This document shows, in pieces, positions 54,770 to 61,178 of a stretch of 61,178 bases of DNA (the first letter of the stretch is position 1; every line of letters begins with the position of its first letter). The notes beneath the pieces were generated by a model that was not told the DNA's origin, ran no database searches, and worked only from the letters and a program-made list of their open reading frames with translations. The position numbers and the translations under genes are program-made. Source of the stretch: Enterovibrio nigricans DSM 22720 (lineage in GTDB: Bacteria > Pseudomonadota > Gammaproteobacteria > Enterobacterales > Vibrionaceae); assembly GCF_900167155.1 (NCBI RefSeq), contig NZ_FUXU01000022.1:1-61178 (forward strand). The letters are read 5' to 3'.

Positions 54770-55603
54770 GTGAATAACCCGATGCCAAACGTTTCATTTC
54801 AAGCTGAACCCTTATCTTTCCTCGTGATCGCCGAGTTAGTGCAGCGTATTCAACATGTTCAAAATCGCCGTTGTTTGTGGGCAGTGCCATGTGATGACGC
54901 TCCTCTTTTGGCTTGGCGTGTACCGACCCAGCGACTGGAGATAGTGGTAGATGGAAACGTTGAGATGCTATTCAGTGAAGAGGCAGGCATACGCGCGTCT
55001 GAGCAGATGAAATCGGGCGATGTGTTGGTTGTGTCTCCCTGTGGCTGGAATTTACCGTATGCGCAGGTGGCGAATACGCTCAGCATTTGCTTTAAAGGCG
55101 GGAAACTGGGTCTGAGTTACAATCACTGGCAAGATGGTCGCTGCATCAGCTTGGCAAAGTGGGTGGTTGAAGTTCCAACGATGTTGCAAACGGCAGGGAA
55201 GGGCGAAATTGATGGACTGTTGGCGTATATTGCGTCGTCGCTCAAAGCGCAGGCAATGACGGTTTCTAAACAAAAAGTGCTCTTTCAGCAAATATTGACC
55301 TACCTTCGCTGCCATTTTAATGAGCAAATCTGCCGGGATTCGGTTGCGCGTGAGTTTTGCATATCACCAAGTTATCTTTCTCATCTTTTTAAAACATATG
55401 GTGAGGTTGGCTTCAACGAATACGTTAATCGTGAACGGTTTGCGCATGCGAGACATTTGCTGTTAGAAAAAGGGCTGCGGGTTAAACAAGTGGCGCTGGA
55501 GAGTGGTTTCGTCGATGCGGATTATTTTTGCAGAATGTTTAAGCGGTTGGCGGGCATGACGCCGAGTCAGTATCGAACCAGACACGAATCTTTATTGTTT
55601 TAA
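54770..55603 (+). CDS. AraC-family transcriptional regulator
   Basis: About 277 residues. An N-terminal sensor of unclear type (residues 1-165) precedes two helix-turn-helices (about 170-270) with SVAREFCISPSYLSHLFKTY and VKQVALESGFVDADYFCRMFKR, ending in the classic GMTPSQYR. The start is GTG 54770 or ATG 54782. It is divergent from the PTS operon, so it probably activates it. The inducer is unknown. Confidence 0.9.
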   Translation: MNNPMPNVSFQAEPLSFLVIAELVQRIQHVQNRRCLWAVPCDDAPLLAWRVPTQRLEIVVDGNVEMLFSEEAGIRASEQMKSGDVLVVSPCGWNLPYAQVANTLSICFKGGKLGLSYNHWQDGRCISLAKWVVEVPTMLQTAGKGEIDGLLAYIASSLKAQAMTVSKQKVLFQQILTYLRCHFNEQICRDSVAREFCISPSYLSHLFKTYGEVGFNEYVNRERFAHARHLLLEKGLRVKQVALESGFVDADYFCRMFKRLAGMTPSQYRTRHESLLF

Positions 55604-55658
55604 ACCCAAGCGAATCTAAACCTTGGTGATTTAAACCACAGAGGTGTTTAGCGAATAC

Positions 55659-55689
55659 AAAAAAGCGCAGCCGAAGCTGCGCTTTTTTC
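55659..55689. terminator. Bidirectional terminator
   Basis: A 13-bp stem (AAAAAAGCGCAGC/GCTGCGCTTTTTT) with a CGAA loop closes the araC-like gene and crr. It marks the right edge of the island. Confidence 0.92.
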
Positions 55690-55700
55690 GCATCTAAGAA

Positions 55701-56210
55701 TTACTTCTTGATGCGCAGTACTGGAGTTTCACCAACAGTAACAGCACCAGAAAGCTTGTTCAGCTCTTTGATTTCGTCCATGTTAGAAATAACTACAGGA
55801 GTCAGAGTAGACTTCGCTTTCTCTTCCAGCATCGCCAGATCGAATTCGATGATTGGATCGCCAACTTTAACAGTTTGACCTTCCTCAGCGATACGCTTGA
55901 AGCCTTCACCTTTCAGTTCAACGGTGTCAATACCGAAGTGAACGAACAGCTCGATGCCGTCTTCAGATTCGATAGAGAACGCGTGATTGGTTTCGAAAAT
56001 CTTACCAATGGTACCGTTTACTGGTGCAACCATTTTGTCGCCAGCTGGTTTGATCGCGATGCCGTCACCAACGATTTTCTCAGCGAAAACAACGTCTGGC
56101 ACGTCTTCGATATTTACGATTTCACCAGACAGCGGTGCGATGATTTCAATTGTGCCAGCGTCGCTGCTGTCGTCAGAAACCAGCTTCTTCAGTTTGTCAA
56201 ACAGACCCAT
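55701..56210 (-). CDS. crr: PTS glucose-specific EIIA
   Basis: A 169-residue EIIA-Glc. His91 (LFVHFGIDT) is the phosphorylated residue and His76 (TNHAFSI) its partner, one position later than in E. coli. It is a phosphocarrier to EIIBC-Glc and the regulator of adenylate cyclase and inducer exclusion. It is the last gene of ptsH-ptsI-crr. Confidence 0.97.
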   Translation of the reverse strand: MGLFDKLKKLVSDDSSDAGTIEIIAPLSGEIVNIEDVPDVVFAEKIVGDGIAIKPAGDKMVAPVNGTIGKIFETNHAFSIESEDGIELFVHFGIDTVELKGEGFKRIAEEGQTVKVGDPIIEFDLAMLEEKAKSTLTPVVISNMDEIKELNKLSGAVTVGETPVLRIKK

Positions 56211-56252
56211 AGTGTTTGCTCCTAAGCGTTAACAGTACTTTGCTGCCGTATT

Positions 56253-57980
56253 CTAGCAGACAGTTTTCTCAGCAATGAATTTTTCTACGTGTTCAGCGAT
56301 TTCTGCTGCTGTAGGCATTGCTAGTGCTTCTTCCGCCATTGCTTTAACATCAGCAAAGTTTGCATTACGGATAATTTTCTTGATGCGTGGGATAGAGATA
56401 GCACTCATGCTGAACTCATCCAAGCCCATACCCATTAGAAGCAGGGTTGCACGCTCGTCACCAGCTAGCTCACCACACATGCCAGTCCATTTCCCTTCTT
56501 TGTGAGAAGCGTCAATAACTTGCTTGATAACGGTTAGTACTGCTGGAGACAGTGGGTTGTACAGGTGTGAGATCAACTCATTACCACGGTCAACCGCCAG
56601 AGTATACTGGGTTAAGTCGTTTGTACCAATGCTAAAGAATTCAACTTCTTTTGCCAGGTGGTGCGCAATCGCTGCTGCAGCTGGTGTTTCAACCATCGCA
56701 CCGATTTCGATGTTTTCGTCAAACGCCAGACCTTCAGTACGCAGTTCCGCTTTGTATTCTTCGATTGCTTTTTTAAGCTCACGGATTTCTTCTACAGAGA
56801 TGATCATTGGGAACATCACGCGTAGTTTACCGTGCGCTGATGCACGCAAGATTGCACGCAACTGGTCGCGAAGGATTTCACGACGGTCCAAGCTGATGCG
56901 AACTGCACGCCAACCCAGGAATGGGTTCATTTCTTTTGGCAGATCCATGTATGGCAGATCTTTGTCACCACCGATATCCATAGTACGGATGATCACTGGG
57001 TGGCCATGCATTGCTTCTGCAACTTCTTTGTACGCTTTGTACTGAACTTCTTCAGTAGGTAGCGAATCACGATCCATGAACAGGAATTCTGTACGGTACA
57101 AGCCAACGCCTTCACCGCCATTACGGTTAACGCCGTCACAGTCTTTTACTGTACCGATGTTGCCGCACACTTCCACTTGGTGGCCATCCAGAGTCACAGC
57201 AGGCAAGTCTTTCAGTTTTGCTAGCTCTTCTTTCTCTGCGATGAACTCGTCACGGATCGCTTTGAATTTGGTCAGTTCTTCTTCGCTTGGGTTGATAACA
57301 ATCTTGTTGTTGATTGCATCAAGAACCAGCATGTCGCCATTGCTCACACGCTTGGTGATGTCGTTAGTGCCCACGATCGCTGGCAGTTCAAGAGAACGCG
57401 CCATGATAGAAGTGTGAGAAGTACGACCACCGATGTCGGTGATGAAGCCCAGAACGTAGTCCAGGTTGATTTGCGCAGTTTCAGAAGGCGTCAGGTCGTT
57501 TGCAACCAAAATAACTTCTTCGTTAATTGCGCTCAAAGATACGATGGTGATACCCAGCGTGTTCTTGATGAAGCGTGAGCCGATGTCACGAATATCAGTA
57601 GCACGTTCTTTTAGGTACTCGTCGTCCAATGATTCAAGAGTAACGGCTTGCTCTTCGATTACGCTGTAGATTGCGTATTCTGCAGATGCGTTATTGTCCT
57701 TAATGAAAGCTATGATTTCTTCTTCTAGCTCTTCATCTTCAAGCAACATGATGTGGCCTTCAAAGATCGCCTCTTTCTCTTCACCGAAAGTGATGCGAGC
57801 TTTTTCTTTAATCGCTTCAAGTTGCTGTTTAGATTTTTCGCGACCGTCAAACAGTCGTGCGATTTCCGCGTCTAGTTGGTCCGCTGGAACTGGATTTTTA
57901 TTGATGACGATTTCGTCTTCTTGGAGTAGCAGCGCTTTGCCAAAAGCAATACCAGGAGATGCCAGGATACCTGAAATCAT
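56253..57980 (-). CDS. ptsI: PTS enzyme I
   Basis: A 575-residue phosphoenolpyruvate-protein phosphotransferase. Active His189 is in [12 protein letters not shown]. The C-terminal PEP-binding barrel has [29 protein letters not shown] and GMCGELAGD with the catalytic Cys. It passes phosphate from PEP to HPr. The length equals that of E. coli PtsI. Confidence 0.98.
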   Translation of the reverse strand: MISGILASPGIAFGKALLLQEDEIVINKNPVPADQLDAEIARLFDGREKSKQQLEAIKEKARITFGEEKEAIFEGHIMLLEDEELEEEIIAFIKDNNASAEYAIYSVIEEQAVTLESLDDEYLKERATDIRDIGSRFIKNTLGITIVSLSAINEEVILVANDLTPSETAQINLDYVLGFITDIGGRTSHTSIMARSLELPAIVGTNDITKRVSNGDMLVLDAINNKIVINPSEEELTKFKAIRDEFIAEKEELAKLKDLPAVTLDGHQVEVCGNIGTVKDCDGVNRNGGEGVGLYRTEFLFMDRDSLPTEEVQYKAYKEVAEAMHGHPVIIRTMDIGGDKDLPYMDLPKEMNPFLGWRAVRISLDRREILRDQLRAILRASAHGKLRVMFPMIISVEEIRELKKAIEEYKAELRTEGLAFDENIEIGAMVETPAAAAIAHHLAKEVEFFSIGTNDLTQYTLAVDRGNELISHLYNPLSPAVLTVIKQVIDASHKEGKWTGMCGELAGDERATLLLMGMGLDEFSMSAISIPRIKKIIRNANFADVKAMAEEALAMPTAAEIAEHVEKFIAEKTVC

Positions 57981-58036
57981 AGCTTTACCCTACGTTGATC
58001 AAACTAAAAAAACTAATGGATAGAAAAAGAGCTGGA

Positions 58037-58294
58037 TTATTCCAGCTCGTCCATCAGCTTAACAAGGTAATCAACTGCTTCTTGAGCTTGTGCACCTTCA
58101 GCTTTGATAGTCACTACAGTGCCTTTAGTCAGACCCAGAGTTTGCAGTTTGAACAGGCTAGTAGCGCTTGCTTCTTTACCCGCAGACTCAACAGTGATTT
58201 TTGCATCGAAGCTTTTTGCTTCTTTAACAAACTGAGCAGCTGGACGAGTGTGCAGACCGTTTTCAGCAGTGATTTCTACTTGCTTTTGATACAT
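58037..58294 (-). CDS. ptsH: PTS phosphocarrier HPr
   Basis: An 85-residue HPr. His15 is in [13 protein letters not shown] and the conserved Ser46 region is [16 protein letters not shown]. It relays phosphate from enzyme I to EIIA proteins, including those of the mannoside island. It is the first gene of the pts operon, with a GGGGTAAAAC box before ATG. Confidence 0.98.
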   Translation of the reverse strand: MYQKQVEITAENGLHTRPAAQFVKEAKSFDAKITVESAGKEASATSLFKLQTLGLTKGTVVTIKAEGAQAQEAVDYLVKLMDELE

Positions 58295-58612
58295 GTTTTA
58301 CCCCGATACATTATTTATTTAGGTTTATGTATTAAATCTGTGGATAGCTTAAACCGAATGGCCTTCTTTGGCTATCGGTGGACCGTAAACTAACCAAGAT
58401 TTGAATGCTCTAGCTTAATCCAAGTCAAATTTTTGTGACATTTTCACGTAAAACTACAACGTGCTCACATTCGAGTCACGGATTAATTTCGAGCTAGAAA
58501 ATAAAAGGCGGGCAATTTTTACTAGAGCGGGCTTAAAAAATCAAACAAAAAAAGCCCTAACAGGGGCTTTTTATTCTCCATCATGAGAAAGTCAAATGAC
58601 TGAGATAGTTGA
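58295..58612. other. 318-bp region upstream of ptsH and downstream of cysK
   Basis: It holds the pts promoter and the cysK terminator. A TGTGA-N5-TCACG element near 58435 resembles a CRP site but has 5 instead of 6 spacer bases, so I do not call it as a site. No open frame of note is seen. Confidence 0.5.
58549..58572 (-). terminator. cysK terminator
   Basis: On the - strand, stem AAAAAGCCC/GGGCTTTTT with a 6-nt loop runs into T residues, 41 bp past the cysK stop. Confidence 0.85.
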
Positions 58613-59581
58613 TTATTGCTGGTTTTCTAGGTCAGTGAACAGGCCTGCGAACAAAGCGGAACTGAGGTAGCGCTCACTGGAACTTGGCAAAATTGTAACA
58701 ATGTTTTTGTCCGCAAATTCAGGCAGTTCTGCAATTTTATTTGCAGCCACAACTGCTGCACCAGAAGAGATTCCCGCCAAAATACCTTCTTCTTCCATCA
58801 GTCGACGTGCCATGGCAATGGCTTCATCAGATGTAACCAATACGGTCTTGTCAACCAGCGATAAATCCAGGTTGCCCGGTACGAAACCTGCACCAATTCC
58901 TTGGATTTTGTGCGGTGCTGGCTGCACTGCATCACCGTTTACGGTCTGAGTTATAACGGGGGATTCTGCTGGCTCTACCGCGACAGTTGTAATGGCTTTG
59001 CCTTTGGTGTTTTTAATGAATCGGCTAACACCCGTCAACGTGCCGCCTGTACCCACACCGGATACGAATACATCAATCTCGCCGTCAGTGTCATCCCAGA
59101 TTTCTGGACCTGTAGTCTTCTCATGGATTTCTGGGTTTGCTGGGTTATCAAACTGTTGAAGCAGCAAATATTTTGCTGGATCTGACGCTACAATTTCTTC
59201 TGCTTTTGCAATCGAGCCCTTCATGCCTTTTGCTGCTTCAGTAAGAACTAAATTCGCACCCAAAGCCTTCAGAAGTTTACGACGCTCAAGACTCATGGAC
59301 TCTGGCATGGTCAATGTCAATTTGTAGCCGCGTGCAGCAGCAACATACGCAAGCGCAATACCGGTGTTACCACTGGTTGGCTCTACCAATTCGACACCAG
59401 GCTTCAGTGTGCCTTTTTTCTCCGCATCCCAGATCATGTTTGCACCGATACGGCATTTAACGCTGAAGCTAGGGTTGCGAGCTTCAATTTTAACCAGTAC
59501 TTTTCCGTTAGATACACGGTTTAAACGTACCAGTGGAGTGTTGCCCATAGTGGTTGAATTGTCTTCGAAAATTTTACCCAT
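58613..59581 (-). CDS. cysK: Cysteine synthase A
   Basis: A 322-residue PLP enzyme. Lys42 ([10 protein letters not shown]) binds [17 protein letters not shown] is the substrate loop and [11 protein letters not shown] the phosphate-binding loop. It makes cysteine from O-acetylserine and sulfide. ATG 59581 is preferred over 59590 because the AAGGA box lies about 9 nt before it. The order cysK-ptsH-ptsI-crr is conserved with E. coli. Confidence 0.97.
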   Translation of the reverse strand: MGKIFEDNSTTMGNTPLVRLNRVSNGKVLVKIEARNPSFSVKCRIGANMIWDAEKKGTLKPGVELVEPTSGNTGIALAYVAAARGYKLTLTMPESMSLERRKLLKALGANLVLTEAAKGMKGSIAKAEEIVASDPAKYLLLQQFDNPANPEIHEKTTGPEIWDDTDGEIDVFVSGVGTGGTLTGVSRFIKNTKGKAITTVAVEPAESPVITQTVNGDAVQPAPHKIQGIGAGFVPGNLDLSLVDKTVLVTSDEAIAMARRLMEEEGILAGISSGAAVVAANKIAELPEFADKNIVTILPSSSERYLSSALFAGLFTDLENQQ

Positions 59582-59887
59582 CGTCTTCATTCCTTCGGTT
59601 GCAGGGGGATACGGATATAAGCATATCGTGTATTTTCTAATTTCAAAGGAATCTCTAGTTATATCTTATTGTCAGAATAACCGCCTAAACCCTTGAAAAG
59701 CCCACCATTACAAGCTCTAAGTTTTGAATGATAGTGAATAAAACTGGTTGTTTGCGGTAATTGCCGCCATTTTGGCGGCAATTCGACAGCATGTTTGAAC
59801 CCGAGTGTGGACACACATGAATGTCCGCACTCGGTTTTTTGCATGAAGAGAATAATGATGATGTGTAAGAGTTGTTGCTGTTCTCTG
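59582..59887. other. 306-bp region upstream of cysK with two hairpins
   Basis: It contains the cysK promoter, an inverted repeat at 59761-59781 (TTGCCGCC-ATTTT-GGCGGCAA) and a + strand terminator at 59801-59840. No protein gene is convincing. Confidence 0.6.
59801..59840 (+). terminator. Strong + strand terminator with no upstream + gene
   Basis: A 13-bp stem (CCGAGTGTGGACA/TGTCCGCACTCGG, with one G-T pair), an 8-nt loop and six T. Both flanking genes are on the - strand, so it would end an unrecognised + strand transcript, or it is a relic. Confidence 0.75.
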
Positions 59888-60883
59888 TTACCCGACTTTT
59901 CTGACAGACATAGCGTTCAATGTAATGTCATGTTCGCCCAAGCAATCTGCTTTCAGCCCTTTAGCACTTTTGACCGTAACCGTGCGTGTATAGGTGCCAG
60001 ATGCCGTGAAAGATTTTCGCAAACCATCAGAATTCGACCCCACTGATAAACGGAAGGTATCAGCTTTAATCGTGATATCAAATTCAACCTGATAAGTGCT
60101 GTTTTCTTTCAATCTGTATGTGGCAGAGAGTCCAAACGCAGTGTAATTGGGTTCTAGTCCCTTAACGTTTTTTGGTGTGGCGAAAGCCGAATCCACAAAG
60201 CTCTGCCAAATGTTGTCAGAGAGTTCGTCAAACACATTAACTTCATCAATCGTAAAGGTCTTTTCAAACTGCGCCGCCCAGTTGTGCAAGGGAATCCATA
60301 AGCTTGGGGAAACTAAATCCGATTCATCCCGCAGGTTAATGCAAGGGATTTGATAGGCAGGGTTAGCACTCCACCCCTGATTGATTCTTCCCGCCCAAAG
60401 GGTGCTCCCCACCTCAATGAACTCAGGCGAGCGCATGGTAAGCGTGTTAGTGGTAAGTGAAACGTTTTCCATTGCCAAAATCACATCAACGTTGGCTTTC
60501 GAACTCATGCCAAAACCACGCCCCGCATAAACTGGCACAATGGAACCTGATTCATCAAGTACCAGCGTATTGCCCCAAGGGTTATCAAAGTCAATCTCGA
60601 TGGTGTGCCTATCGTCCAGCACGCGGAATGCAATAGGATGCGGCGGTGCGATTTTGGTTACGTTATTATCCACCGCCTGTTCTGCGGCGGCGATGTACTC
60701 GCCCATTAGGGTGTAGCCGTCTGCGGAAAGATGTGGTTGGTAGTTAGGCAGGCCATAAAGCTGGTTGCAAATCCAACCCGCAACAGGCATGTGATAGCCC
60801 TCGTTTTCAAGTACCAAATCAAGTTGTGCTTGGGTAATGTTGTAACCACCTAGTGGGGGTGCGTTGGTTTTGCCTAGCTGAGT
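59888..60883 (-). pseudogene. SGNH-hydrolase-like protein, 5' part removed by IS insertion
   Basis: The frame stays open from the IS end (60883) to the stop. It reads TQLGKTNAPPLGGYNITQAQ and continues past the first ATG at 60817, so the natural N-terminus is missing. The C-terminal SGNH block is YQPHLSADGYTLMGEYIAAA. It keeps the His, but the Asp usually three residues before it is not seen. About 230 residues of beta-rich, possibly carbohydrate-binding sequence follow. The GDSL Ser block would lie in the lost part. Its function is unknown. Confidence 0.65.
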
Positions 60884-61178
60884 GGCTTTGTTGCTTAATT
60901 CGGTTGGAAGACATGGCAGCCTAAAGTTGTTCGGTTCTTAAGCAATATACTGAGTTTCAGGCATACCCAGTCCTGTAAGATTGTTCAGCGCTTCGATCAT
61001 AGCGTAAGTCTCGCCAACCTGAGCATTGTAATTTCTTAGGCTTAATTTCCCACCTAGCAGCTGTTTTACTCGGTACATTGCTGTCTCTGATAGTGAGCGC
61101 TTGTGATAGCCATACCGCTTTTTCCACTTCTTGTTGGAGCCGTAGAGCTTTTGACAACCTACTGCTAAATTGCGAGGG
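60884..61178 (-). mobile_element. IS5-family insertion sequence, partial (runs off the window)
   Basis: The terminal inverted repeat begins at 60884 (GGCTTTGTTGCTTAATTCGG) and resembles the IS903-type end GGCTTTGTTGAATAAATC, as recalled. The transposase C-terminus lies inside. The element breaks the SGNH-like frame exactly at this repeat. The other end and the target duplication are outside the window. Confidence 0.85.
60938..61178 (-). CDS. IS5-family transposase, C-terminal part
   Basis: The - strand frame reads without stops from the window edge to TAA at 60938. It includes KRYGYHKRSLSETAMYRVKQ, GGKLSLRNYNAQVGETYAMI and the end LTGLGMPETQYIA. The Y-(2)-R-(3)-E-(6)-K spacing in YHKRSLSETAMYRVK is the DDE signature of IS5/IS4-type enzymes, and it carries the catalytic Glu. 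The start is beyond the window. Confidence 0.85.
   Translation of the reverse strand, partial: PRNLAVGCQKLYGSNKKWKKRYGYHKRSLSETAMYRVKQLLGGKLSLRNYNAQVGETYAMIEALNNLTGLGMPETQYIA

Noticed and set aside
58430-58452. CRP site upstream of ptsH
   Set aside because: TGTGA and TCACG are separated by 5 bases instead of 6, so the match is not canonical. The pts operon is often CRP-controlled, but this element is not good enough to call.
60957-61157. 66-residue frame at the right end of the window
   Set aside because: It is the wrong frame of the transposase. The frame ending in LGMPETQYIA matches IS5-family proteins.
1-61178. CRISPR arrays, integrases, toxin-antitoxin pairs, restriction systems
   Set aside because: I looked for regular repeats and typical proteins and saw none. 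The only mobile element is the partial IS at the right edge.

Overview
This window is a chromosomal segment of a gammaproteobacterium that is almost certainly a member of the Vibrionaceae. The blocks yafD-like/mltD/gloB/methyltransferase/rnhA/dnaQ, fadE/gmhA/yafJ, bepA/yfgD/perM, bcp/dapA/bamC/purC and cysK/ptsH/ptsI/crr match the enterobacterial-vibrio backbone. The 367-residue PurC and the DUF2066, DUF2069, DUF2897, DUF2956 and TIGR03503 proteins are typical of vibrios. A Grimontia/Enterovibrio/Photobacterium-type genome is my guess from memory; it has not been computed.

Layout. 1-160: degenerate tRNA-Trp with a terminator. 0.27-4.9 kb: small-anion transport and stress genes (Usp, HPP membrane protein, FNT channel fused to CBS domains, LysR regulator). 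4.9-14.8 kb: murein turnover, glyoxalase II, RNase HI, DNA polymerase III epsilon, FadE, heptose isomerase. 14.9-20.2 kb: purN-purM and upp-uraA, with a PurR-like box. 20.2-33.8 kb: housekeeping genes for envelope assembly (BepA, BamC), lysine/peptidoglycan precursors (DapA, DapE), redox functions (Bcp, WrbA, ArsC-like) and PurC. 33.8-37.6 kb: small proteins and a Dyp peroxidase.

37.8-55.6 kb is an accessory carbohydrate island lying between the YfeX-like peroxidase and crr. One arm (+ strand) encodes a lone PTS IIB protein, a GH2 beta-mannosidase, a solute-binding protein that resembles the Vibrio chitooligosaccharide-binding protein, a four-gene ABC importer, an M17 aminopeptidase and a glycosylasparaginase. 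The other arm (- strand) encodes a PTS IIBC, a PTS IIA, a GH38 alpha-mannosidase (MngB-like) and an RpiR-type regulator. An AraC-type regulator is divergent from the PTS. None of the enzymes has a signal peptide. My reading is that the island imports and dismantles fragments of the N-glycan core (alpha-mannosides, Man-beta-GlcNAc, GlcNAc-Asn and attached peptide) in the cytoplasm. This is the strongest candidate for an undescribed system here.

55.7-59.6 kb: the general PTS genes (crr, ptsI, ptsH), which would energise the island's PTS, and cysK. 59.9-61.2 kb: an SGNH-hydrolase-like gene cut by an IS5-family element that runs off the end of the window.
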